A stretch of 6,720 nucleotides of DNA from CAZXVU01 sp964644465 (GTDB lineage Bacteria; Chlamydiota; Chlamydiia; Chlamydiales; SM23-39). This document shows, piece by piece, positions 1 through 6,341 of this stretch. The stretch spans positions 1 through 6,720 of the forward strand of contig CAZXVU010000113.1 of NCBI GenBank assembly GCA_964644465.1. The letters are read 5' to 3'. The notes under the pieces were generated by a model, which was given only the letters and a program-made list of their open reading frames with translations, was not told where the DNA came from and did not search any database. Numbering within the stretch: the first letter of the stretch is position 1; each line of letters begins with the position of its first letter. The translations under genes were made by a program, and so were the position numbers.

Positions 1-311
1 ACAGGAAAGAAAAACTCATCGGTATCGAGAAAAGCGAGCCACTTTGTTCTTCCTTTCGCTTTAAATAAAGCGCGCTCATAGGCAAGACATTGGACCTCAT
101 TCCAATCCACGATATTTGAATGGGTCAAAGGCCATGAGAAAAGCTCTACAACACCTCTATCTACGTAAGGACGAAGAACTTGTTCAAAGGAATCAGTGCT
201 GAGATTATCGAAAAGGTAGAATTTCTCAAAGCCCACTTCGAGATGGAATTCAATCCATTCTTTGAGATAGGGAGCTTCATTTTGGAAAATGGCTGCAATA
301 GAAAAAGTCAT
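1..311 (-). CDS. Glycosyltransferase family 92-like protein, N-terminal part (runs off left edge)
   Basis: Reading the minus strand from ATG at 311-309 gives 103 uninterrupted codons to the window edge. The protein opens with FQNEAPYLKEWIEFH (residues 9-23), then GFEKFYLFDNLSTD (27-40), and reaches LAFLDTDEF (92-100). This order (an NEA motif near the N-terminus, an EWIEFH segment, a FYLFDN strand and a DxD-type DTD at 96-98) is that of GT-A-fold glycosyltransferases of the GT92/DUF23 type. In that family the DxD binds the metal-nucleotide-sugar complex. There is no signal peptide, so the part seen is cytoplasmic. The acceptor cannot be told from this fragment. ATG 311 is chosen because it lies just before the conserved N-terminal strand. 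No strong Shine-Dalgarno sequence precedes it (only AGAAG). The gene is divergent from the large exoprotein, so surface glycan or adhesin glycosylation is conceivable but unproven. The C-terminal part is outside the window. Confidence 0.85.
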   Translation of the reverse strand, partial: MTFSIAAIFQNEAPYLKEWIEFHLEVGFEKFYLFDNLSTDSFEQVLRPYVDRGVVELFSWPLTHSNIVDWNEVQCLAYERALFKAKGRTKWLAFLDTDEFFFP

Positions 312-320
312 AGTCTTCTG

Positions 321-349
321 ATTCTAGTTCTATGCTCGAGGCGTTTCAA
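321..349 (-). promoter_or_regulatory. Candidate sigma70-type promoter for the glycosyltransferase
   Basis: On the minus strand, TTGAAA (349-344) and TAGAAT (326-321) are separated by exactly 17 bases, a near-consensus -35/-10 pair. The -10 box ends only 9 bases before the ATG at 311, so the transcript would have a leader of only two or three bases. That would mean a nearly leaderless mRNA, consistent with the missing Shine-Dalgarno sequence, or else this is a chance match. Confidence 0.4.
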
Positions 350-359
350 GCATTTTTGA

Positions 360-388
360 TTGACCCTATGATCCAGAGCAGATATTTT
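360..388 (+). promoter_or_regulatory. Candidate sigma70-type promoter for the TpsA-like exoprotein
   Basis: TTGACC (360-365) and TATTTT (383-388) are spaced by 17 bases. The -35 matches the consensus at five of six positions and the -10 at four. Predicted initiation near 395 leaves a leader of about 24 bases before ATG 419. A start near 395 also excludes the in-frame ATG at 332 as the translation start. The box lies back to back with the candidate minus-strand promoter at 321-349. Confidence 0.5.
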
Positions 389-406
389 AAAAATACTTGT
401 TTCCAT

Positions 407-410
407 AGGA
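407..410 (+). promoter_or_regulatory. Ribosome binding site that decides the exoprotein start
   Basis: AGGA lies 8 bases before ATG 419. It supports that codon over the in-frame ATG at 332, which would place 29 polar residues in front of an otherwise ordinary signal peptide. Confidence 0.65.
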
Positions 411-418
411 ATTGCTTT

Positions 419-3400
419 ATGCGTCGATATCTATTTATGGCACTTTTGTCCTCGCCTCTTTTTGGTTTGCCGCACGGAGCCATTCCCATCAGCGGGGAGA
501 CAGAAATCCATCTCACATCTCCCGAAGCGCTCGATATCCTCGCAAGCGACCGATCGATGATCGAATGGTCTGATTTTTCCATCGAAAGCGGCGAAACAGT
601 TCGTTTCATTCAACCCCATTCGTCGGCTTCTGTCTTAAATCGAGTGATGGAGGCCTATCCGAGCCGGCTAATGGGCAACCTCGAAGCAAATGGACAAGTT
701 TTACTCATTAATCCCAATGGAATCCTCGTCGGCAAAGAGGCGGTTATCAATGCAGGTTCTTGGATTGCGTCAACGCTCGATCTTCAAGATGAAGTATTCT
801 TAAGCGGTAAAGAATGGAAATTTGAAGGAGAAAGTCTTGCTTCCATTGAAAATTATGGAAACATCACATCAGGCGGAGATCTTTACTTAGCTGCCCATAG
901 CATTGTCAATGAAGGTAGTTTAAAAGGCCAAGAAGTAGGCCTGATCGCTTGCAGTGAATTGGGAATTAAAATGAAGGGATCTGACCGTCTCTTTTTCCGG
1001 ACTGGGGATTCTGTCATCCATACTGGTTCGATTGTAGCCTCCAAAGAAGAATCAGGCGGCAATGCCTATCTTTTGGGAGAGCAAGTGATCCTCACAGAAA
1101 GCGCTACGGTCGATGCTTCCCATTCCTTCGGGGGCGGACAAATTTTAATCGGCGGCGATTATCTTGGTGAAAATGATTCTATTCCCAATGCGAAATATCT
1201 TTACGTGGCCCCTCAAGCAAAGATCAATGTATCCGCTGTACATTCTGGCGATGGGGGGAGAGCGATCTTATGGGGCAAAGAGGGTAATCATACTTATGGA
1301 ACGATCTTAGCATTAGGTGGCAAAGAAAAAGGAAATGGCGGATTTGTAGAGATCTCTGGCGAATTTCTTGATTTTCAAGGAGAAGTTTCAACTTTAGCGG
1401 CAAATGGCAATACAGGAACCCTTCTTCTTGATCCATTGGATATTACCATCTCAACCCTTGCAAACAATGCAGTTAGTGCGGGGCCGAATTTTGTTCCAAC
1501 AGGCGGAGCTTGCGATGGTCTAGCTGGGCATTCGAATGTGACTCCAGCAACTCTAGTTGCTGCTCTTGTTGGTAATAATGTCACTGTTTCTACATTGGGG
1601 ACAGTAGGCCCATGTCCGGGAGATATTACAGTTACAAATGTTGTGAGTTGGGCAAGCGCTCATTCATTGACATTGAGCAGCGCCGGCAATATCACAATCA
1701 ATGCCTCTATTCAAAATAATGGAGCCGTCGGAGCAGCTGGAAATGTCATTCTCATTGCTCCAACTGGCAAAACGATCTCTATACTAACAATCGCTGATTT
1801 GACCAATGTCTATGTCGGTTCTCAAAATGGAAGAACCTCAATAGGTGATCTAAATTTATTATTCTGTAATCGCAGCCGGGCAGATGTATTTTTGAATTCC
1901 GATTTTAACTCTGATTGCCATTTAGGATTTAACATTCCTCTAAATGGCATTGCCACTGGACCTATTGAAGTTGTTTGCCATCATCTAGATATCTTTTCTA
2001 CAGCTGGAACTGTTGGTGGAGTGAATAGCTCTGTTGCTATTGGCCATGGCGGCCGAGTTCCAGGTTTTGTTCCCCCGGGACCTATGAATACAGCAAATAC
2101 AGCAACAATCAGAGTCGATGCTTCGGATCCTTCTACGCCTACAACAATCCCGCCAGGGAATGCAATCCATCTTCGCACTTCGCTAGGAATCAACCGTGTC
2201 ACTTCTGCTGCAATAGGTCATGGAGGAGTATTTTCCGCAAACGATCTGGAAGGTGATATTTGTGTCGCAGCAGTTGGCGATATTGTTCTAGATTTCAATG
2301 GAAATCCAGCCAGTCCAGAGTCTGTCCGAATTGGTCATGGAACTGCTCAAAATTCAAATTTTGTAACTACTGCAGGTGGAAACATAACTGTTACCTCTTC
2401 GCGAGGATCCATTCATCTCAGTTCAGTTAACACTGTATCGACTGGAATTGGACATCAGTCAGTTACTGGAAATACCAGCATGACGGGCGACATCTTTGTT
2501 TCTGCATTAAATGATATAACAATTACAAGTTCGGGAATCGGCACGCTTGGCCAGGTTTGTGGGATTGGCCATAATGCTCCAAATATACAAACGATGACCG
2601 GAAGTATATTTGTTTCAGCAGGAAGAGATCTCACAATTACGGGCGCAAATTCAGTTCAGGATGGCGGCTTTTTGGGAATAGGCTCGAGAGCAGACATCGT
2701 GAATGGATCTGTAGCTGTTTATGTAGGCAGAAATATATCTATGACGAATTCCATCAATGCATCTCCTACTAACATAGGTTATTCTGTCACAGCTCCTCCG
2801 GGAAATTCAAATACGTACGTCGCTGCCGGCGGGACGATCACTATGACAGAATTTGCTCAGATCCGGGGACCTGGAAACGTAAACGTCGCTGCATTAGGCA
2901 GCATTACTGGAAGTGGTTTTGCCACCTTTCTCAGTAGTAGTTTCATCAGCACAATCAATAATGCTACGACCGCTACTACAAGGATTTTCTCGGGAGGCAC
3001 GATCCAGTCGGTCAACACTATAGTGGGACCGAGCACATTTAACTTCCTTTTAGGACAGACTACTTTGGCTGCTTGGGAGGGGAATATCGATATTGAAGCA
3101 GGAGCTGCTGTCATCATTCCTTATGTAGTCACTACTGATGCGGGCAATGTAACTATAAAAACGACTCATACTTTCGCAGCTAGCGATCTTTGGACGACCA
3201 ATGGCCTGCAATTGACTACGGTCTGTGGACAGGCCGTCGTCCCATTACCAGCCTATTCAGTTTGCGGAAATTGCGTGAATCCTTTCGCTCAAGCGAACTC
3301 TCTAGCAAATGCGCCAGTCGATGGGGCCAATAATTATCAGGTGACCGGCGTACACACAATGAGCGGCTCCATTCTTATTCAAGGAGGCATTTGCCCCACA

Positions 3401-4711
3401 GTCGCAAATTTTAATACAGGTACGATTACCTCCGTGACTGGAACCATTAGCATATCAAATTATAATGACATCACTGTGAATTTGCCTCTTACAACAGGAT
3501 CGAATAGCGTTCCTGCCATCTCTCTAAATGCATGCCATGATGTTATTATCCCCACTGGCAGCAGCGTCATTGATACAGGAGCAGGTTCCATCCTTCTCAC
3601 GGCTGGCAATAATATAAGCGTCAACGGCGCTCTTCCGGCTATTGCGGTTTCCACCCTCTCGGGTCCTATCACTTTGAGTGCCAATAATGACGTCAATGTC
3701 AATCGGACAATTACATCCACGGCTGGAGGAGCTATCTCTGTAACTTCCGACGCAGATCTCAGCGGTGCGGGCAATATCAACATCGCTGGTATCGTCACGA
3801 CCACAAGCGGCAATATCCTCTTCCAAGCGGGAGATTCCAAAGGATGTTTTGCTTTAATGCACAATAGCTCTTTCAGTCAGACAGCAGGCCTTATCAGCAC
3901 TGTTTCTGGGAACGTAGATATTAATGCCGATTTAGATATTACTTTTTCTGGCACAGGCCCCGCCTCTGTTCAACTCGTGAACGCGGGAACAGGATATTTT
4001 CATACAATCGCCCGACGAGATACCAATCTAACCAATGCAATCCTTACAAAGACGGGAGCAGGCACCACAGGCAGTACAGATTTTCTCATGATTTCAGGGA
4101 GAAATATGACTCTGAAAAACTCCCATATCGTTGCCATGAATTCGTTCGTGACCCTTGTCGTCGATAATTGTTTTCCAGCGAGCCCGCTCATTGGACCTGG
4201 AGCCTTCAATCTGGATGCTGCAAGCACAATCGATCCAATCAATCTGAGGATTTTTACAGCTTTGCGTCCCCAGAATACGATCAGCGGAACATTAAACGGG
4301 GTCCCTTTTGTTCCTGGAACACTCTTTGTCGATACAGCAACAGAACACTGGTGCCAATACTTTGCCTTTCCCTTCGCTTATCCTTTTTCGAATCTCGGAG
4401 TTCCCTACACAGTCTTTTATAAAAACTGTTTAGGGCCTGCAGTCAATCAGGCACAAATTATCGTCATGCAATTCTTGATCGATCTCCATCCCTTCAATGA
4501 ATTCCCCGGATGGCTGGAAGAGTTCTATCTTAAATTCCGCGGCTGTGCCGGCACAACGATTGCGTCTAGCATGAATATGTTGACAGACGAGCCCTACTAT
4601 ATACGCAGAAGAGAGCTCAAATTATTCAATCTCCCCAAATACTATACGATCATCACGAATGACTCTTACTTAGAGCGCTCAGAAATGGATAGCTTAGAAA
4701 TCGTTCCATAA
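419..4711 (+). CDS. TpsA-like filamentous haemagglutinin-family exoprotein, cysteine-rich, 1430 aa
   Basis: A large exported beta-helix protein, probably surface-attached or released through two-partner (type Vb) secretion. Residues 1-20 are a signal peptide (MRRYLFMALLSSPLFGLPHG). Residues about 25-345 are a TPS/haemagglutination-activity domain: GQVLLINPNGILVG (92-105) carries the family NPNG motif, followed by NAGSWIASTLD (111-121) and NTGTLLLDPLDITIS (331-345). A passenger of G-N-I-T-I-type strands follows, with IGHG repeats from residue 541 to about 800 and further coils at about 985-1175. The last 130 residues or so are non-repetitive and aromatic-rich, ending SLEIVP. That ending gives no sign of an autotransporter barrel, so a separate TpsB pore would be needed; none is in this window. 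The protein has 18 cysteines, many for this family. ATG 419 was chosen over ATG 332 because of the promoter, the AGGA and the signal peptide. Adhesin function is inferred from the family; the ligand is unknown. Confidence 0.9.
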   Translation: MRRYLFMALLSSPLFGLPHGAIPISGETEIHLTSPEALDILASDRSMIEWSDFSIESGETVRFIQPHSSASVLNRVMEAYPSRLMGNLEANGQVLLINPNGILVGKEAVINAGSWIASTLDLQDEVFLSGKEWKFEGESLASIENYGNITSGGDLYLAAHSIVNEGSLKGQEVGLIACSELGIKMKGSDRLFFRTGDSVIHTGSIVASKEESGGNAYLLGEQVILTESATVDASHSFGGGQILIGGDYLGENDSIPNAKYLYVAPQAKINVSAVHSGDGGRAILWGKEGNHTYGTILALGGKEKGNGGFVEISGEFLDFQGEVSTLAANGNTGTLLLDPLDITISTLANNAVSAGPNFVPTGGACDGLAGHSNVTPATLVAALVGNNVTVSTLGTVGPCPGDITVTNVVSWASAHSLTLSSAGNITINASIQNNGAVGAAGNVILIAPTGKTISILTIADLTNVYVGSQNGRTSIGDLNLLFCNRSRADVFLNSDFNSDCHLGFNIPLNGIATGPIEVVCHHLDIFSTAGTVGGVNSSVAIGHGGRVPGFVPPGPMNTANTATIRVDASDPSTPTTIPPGNAIHLRTSLGINRVTSAAIGHGGVFSANDLEGDICVAAVGDIVLDFNGNPASPESVRIGHGTAQNSNFVTTAGGNITVTSSRGSIHLSSVNTVSTGIGHQSVTGNTSMTGDIFVSALNDITITSSGIGTLGQVCGIGHNAPNIQTMTGSIFVSAGRDLTITGANSVQDGGFLGIGSRADIVNGSVAVYVGRNISMTNSINASPTNIGYSVTAPPGNSNTYVAAGGTITMTEFAQIRGPGNVNVAALGSITGSGFATFLSSSFISTINNATTATTRIFSGGTIQSVNTIVGPSTFNFLLGQTTLAAWEGNIDIEAGAAVIIPYVVTTDAGNVTIKTTHTFAASDLWTTNGLQLTTVCGQAVVPLPAYSVCGNCVNPFAQANSLANAPVDGANNYQVTGVHTMSGSILIQGGICPTVANFNTGTITSVTGTISISNYNDITVNLPLTTGSNSVPAISLNACHDVIIPTGSSVIDTGAGSILLTAGNNISVNGALPAIAVSTLSGPITLSANNDVNVNRTITSTAGGAISVTSDADLSGAGNINIAGIVTTTSGNILFQAGDSKGCFALMHNSSFSQTAGLISTVSGNVDINADLDITFSGTGPASVQLVNAGTGYFHTIARRDTNLTNAILTKTGAGTTGSTDFLMISGRNMTLKNSHIVAMNSFVTLVVDNCFPASPLIGPGAFNLDAASTIDPINLRIFTALRPQNTISGTLNGVPFVPGTLFVDTATEHWCQYFAFPFAYPFSNLGVPYTVFYKNCLGPAVNQAQIIVMQFLIDLHPFNEFPGWLEEFYLKFRGCAGTTIASSMNMLTDEPYYIRRRELKLFNLPKYYTIITNDSYLERSEMDSLEIVP
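2036..2770 (+). repeat. In-frame tandem repeats coding for IGHG-headed beta-helix units
   Basis: Codons for an (A/R/G)-I-G-H signature recur in frame, with the Ile codons at 2039, 2213, 2330, 2447 and 2564, and degenerate copies (IGSR, NIGY) at 2678 and 2774. Four successive copies are exactly 117 bp (39 residues) apart; the first unit is 174 bp and the last ones shrink to 114 and 96 bp. Each unit carries a second shared block of the type TGDIFVSALNDITIT about 13 residues after IGH. The two units at 2447 and 2564 are the most alike at DNA level, which suggests duplication within the gene. Confidence 0.8.
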
Positions 4712-4719
4712 AGAAATTT

Positions 4720-4741
4720 ATGGATTCCCATCCGTTTTTTT
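4720..4741 (+). terminator. Candidate rho-independent terminator of the exoprotein gene
   Basis: Starting 9 bases after the stop codon, ATGGAT (4720-4725) pairs with ATCCGT (4730-4735) around a TCCC loop. The stem has six pairs, one of them G-U, and a run of seven T follows (4735-4741). The stem is short, so termination may be partial. The promoter of the next gene begins 15 bases downstream, which fits a transcription-unit boundary here. Confidence 0.5.
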
Positions 4742-4755
4742 ATGTCTCAGTTCAC

Positions 4756-4784
4756 TTGAATTCTATGAGAAAAAATGATAAAAT
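4756..4784 (+). promoter_or_regulatory. Strong candidate sigma70-type promoter for the 95-aa/EEP operon
   Basis: TTGAAT (4756-4761) and TAAAAT (4779-4784) are separated by 17 bases. Both hexamers match consensus at five of six positions. The surrounding sequence is A/T-rich, which should favour melting. Predicted initiation near 4791 gives a leader of about 24 bases before ATG 4815. Confidence 0.65.
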
Positions 4785-4805
4785 ATTCATAATAAAAAAT
4801 TGAAC

Positions 4806-4809
4806 AGGA
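4806..4809 (+). promoter_or_regulatory. Ribosome binding site that decides the start of the 95-aa gene
   Basis: AGGA sits 5 bases before ATG 4815. The frame is also open from a TTG at 4800, but this AGGA would then lie inside the coding region. ATG 4815 is therefore the better start. Confidence 0.65.
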
Positions 4810-4814
4810 ACATC

Positions 4815-5102
4815 ATGTCTTCATCAGTGAATAGATTTAACTATGAGATTGTCCTATCGACCAAGTATTTCTTAGATCAGTATCTTAAACGGGGAGACTT
4901 CCAGGGCGGCTATGCATTCATACAACAGAATGAACACATGTATGGTCAATTATTTACTGAGAGCGGACTCCGAGCTTGGTATGCAGATAGAGTGAATCAC
5001 TCGACAATAGATCCTTCGCTGAATACTACAATCGCTCAATTAAGAAGTACCGCATTTACTCATCTACCTAGTAAAAAATTGAATCATACGGGATGGAAAT
5101 GA
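4815..5102 (+). CDS. Hypothetical protein, 95 aa, translationally coupled to the EEP hydrolase gene
   Basis: I do not recognise this protein. It starts MSSSVNRFNYEIVLSTKYF and ends LPSKKLNHTGWK. It is polar and aromatic-rich, with no signal peptide, membrane segment, cysteine or repeat. The first half (NYEIVLSTKYFLDQYLKRGDFQGGYAFIQQNEHMYGQL in the protein, about residues 9-46) could form amphipathic helices; this is judged by eye. Support for its being real: a near-consensus promoter 31 bases upstream of the start, an AGGA ribosome binding site with good spacing, and a stop codon overlapping the next start as ATGA. That arrangement implies co-translation with the EEP enzyme and perhaps a joint role as partner, chaperone or regulator, which is inference from position only. 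Alternatively it is a detached N-terminal part of the downstream protein: one frame change at the A6 tract at 5073-5078 would join the two. Confidence 0.65.
   Translation: MSSSVNRFNYEIVLSTKYFLDQYLKRGDFQGGYAFIQQNEHMYGQLFTESGLRAWYADRVNHSTIDPSLNTTIAQLRSTAFTHLPSKKLNHTGWK
5090..5093 (+). promoter_or_regulatory. Ribosome binding site and ATGA coupling signal for the EEP gene
   Basis: GGGA is 5 bases before ATG 5099. That ATG overlaps the TGA (5100-5102) of the preceding gene. The next ATG (5102) would also be reachable, while the ATG at 5093 overlaps the GGGA and is unlikely. The arrangement favours reinitiation by ribosomes finishing the 95-aa gene. Confidence 0.5.
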
Positions 5103-6121
5103 TGATTTCTCCTCTATTTGGAATGGTTTTAGGATTGGGCGTTGTCACATCTCCCATCATCGAAAATGCAACCCCGACGTCCATTGTTGATGAAACCAGA
5201 GAATTCATTGACGAAACAAAACCCTATTATCATTACAAACGAGGGACAGGAGCAGAAAATGGATCTTCGAATAGGATCCTGACTCTCAATGCCTGTATGC
5301 TCGATGGAACTCTTCCCAAAAAATATGGCGGGATGACTCTAGCTTCTGAGCGGACCAAACAACTGTCCGATCTCATTCAAAAACACAACCCTGATATTTA
5401 TCTCGGCCAAGAACTGACTTTAGAAACGGGTACACTTCTCTACGAAGAGTTGAAAGACCAATACCCCCATTTCTGGATCGGCATGGGAATCGACCCAGGG
5501 AACGAGCAGAGCGGCCTTTTTGTCGCTTCCAGACATCCCATCGTCAGCGAACCTCTATTCATCCCTTTTCCTGAATGGATGCAAAAGCCCACTGACGAAA
5601 AGAGACCTCTAGAAAGAGGGTTCTTCTGTTTAGAAACAGCCGATTATTGGATTGTTACATCCCATATGGAACCGGGAAGTCCTGAAAAAGCGGGAAGTTT
5701 CCGCCGCAGCCAATTAAAGTATGTCACAGAGAATATGGACCTCCTGACTCAAGAATCAGGAAAACCGTATCTTCTTGCTGGCGATCTCAATATTGAAAGG
5801 ACTGCAAAGCCCAATGATGAATACTCCCAATCGGGAATCGCAGACTATTACTATGATTACTATACCGAGCGCCATCCTGAATTCAATGAGGATACTTTCA
5901 CTGCGACAAACCTATTGACTTTCAGGGCAAATGGAGAAGAAGAGCCTTCTGAAGAAGTAGAGAGGAATGAAATCGATGATTATTTCCTCATCCGCAATAC
6001 CTTCAAAGATCGTTTCAAGCAGTTTGACGTTCAATTGATCCGCGATACTTACGATCTGAGCAAACCGCCTTCCGAGGCCATTACCGATCATAGGGCCTAT
6101 CTTGCGGAATTTTCATTCTAA
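5099..6121 (+). CDS. Endonuclease/exonuclease/phosphatase (EEP) superfamily hydrolase, 340 aa
   Basis: A metal-dependent phosphodiester hydrolase of the DNase I/sphingomyelinase/inositol-phosphatase fold. All EEP signatures are present in order: LTLNACM (61-67, Asn64), PDIYLGQEL (98-106, metal-binding Glu105), SHMEPG (188-193, His189), LLAGDLNIE (225-233, Asp229 and Asn231), EIDDYFLI (291-298) and ITDHRAYLAEF (328-338, the Asp330-His331 pair). The catalytic set is complete, so the enzyme should be active. The spacing LNACMLDGTLPKKYGG followed by an Arg and NPDI resembles neutral-sphingomyelinase-like members more than DNA-repair exonucleases, but the substrate (lipid, nucleic acid or phosphoinositide) cannot be decided. 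Residues 1-21 are hydrophobic without a basic n-region, and about 55 residues precede the domain. Secretion is therefore possible but not shown. It is the second gene of an operon with the 95-aa protein. No T-tract terminator follows its stop. Confidence 0.88.
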   Translation: MMISPLFGMVLGLGVVTSPIIENATPTSIVDETREFIDETKPYYHYKRGTGAENGSSNRILTLNACMLDGTLPKKYGGMTLASERTKQLSDLIQKHNPDIYLGQELTLETGTLLYEELKDQYPHFWIGMGIDPGNEQSGLFVASRHPIVSEPLFIPFPEWMQKPTDEKRPLERGFFCLETADYWIVTSHMEPGSPEKAGSFRRSQLKYVTENMDLLTQESGKPYLLAGDLNIERTAKPNDEYSQSGIADYYYDYYTERHPEFNEDTFTATNLLTFRANGEEEPSEEVERNEIDDYFLIRNTFKDRFKQFDVQLIRDTYDLSKPPSEAITDHRAYLAEFSF

Positions 6122-6146
6122 TTTTCTCTTCATGACGTTATTCTAA

Positions 6147-6172
6147 TATACCCAGATGAATTCAAAATTTGG
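6147..6172 (+). repeat. Left terminal inverted repeat
   Basis: It begins TATACCCAGATG and ends AATTTGG. It matches the reverse complement of 6342-6367 at 21 of 26 positions; four of the five differences are transitions that read as G-U pairs in plus-strand RNA. It also contains its own possible 7-bp hairpin, CCCAGAT (6151-6157) with ATTTGGG (6167-6173). Confidence 0.75.
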
Positions 6173-6227
6173 GAATGTGACAAGGAGGCGCCCTGAATTC
6201 GGGTCAGGCAAAGCCGGCGACGAAGCA

Positions 6228-6248
6228 GCTAAACTTAAAAAGTTTAGC
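6228..6248 (+). other. Perfect 9-bp hairpin inside the structured element
   Basis: GCTAAACTT (6228-6236) and AAGTTTAGC (6240-6248) are exact complements around an AAA loop. GCA (6225-6227) and TGC (6251-6253) can add three pairs across a two-base bulge. No T tract follows, so it is not a simple terminator. Confidence 0.75.
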
Positions 6249-6297
6249 GATGCAGGCGGACCTCGAAGGCAGTGGCTGCCCGACGCAGCCCAGGGGT

Positions 6298-6324
6298 CCC
6301 CGAATAACGTTTCGTTATTTGGGG
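6298..6324 (+). other. 12-bp hairpin inside the structured element
   Basis: CCCCGAATAACG (6298-6309) pairs with CGTTATTTGGGG (6313-6324) around a TTT loop. Eleven pairs are Watson-Crick and one is G-U in the plus-strand RNA; in the minus-strand RNA that position would be an A-C mismatch. CAAGGCG follows rather than a T tract, so intrinsic termination is not supported. Confidence 0.75.
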
Positions 6325-6341
6325 CAAGGCGTAGTCAGAAA

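Noticed and set aside
332..418. Upstream in-frame start (ATG 332) adding 29 residues to the exoprotein
   Set aside because: It lacks a ribosome binding site, lies upstream of the predicted transcription start near 395, and would bury the signal peptide that begins at ATG 419.
2036..2770. Evenly spaced repeats considered as a CRISPR array
   Set aside because: The periodicity is 117 bp, in frame, with protein-level rather than exact DNA conservation, inside an intact gene.
3460..3864. 134-codon minus-strand open frame inside the exoprotein gene
   Set aside because: It is antisense to a continuous beta-helix coding region with clear family motifs. Its sequence is low-complexity and its length follows from codon use on the other strand.
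4765..4803. 12-codon leader open frame ahead of the 95-aa gene
   Set aside because: It overlaps the predicted -10 box and starts upstream of the predicted transcription start, and it has no ribosome binding site.
6121..6149. Possible prfC promoter ahead of the element, using TAATAT at 6144-6149
   Set aside because: At 17-bp spacing the -35 position reads ATTTTC, which is too far from consensus to support a call.
6298..6324. 12-bp hairpin considered as a rho-independent terminator of the EEP operon
   Set aside because: No T tract follows the stem; CAAGGCG comes next.
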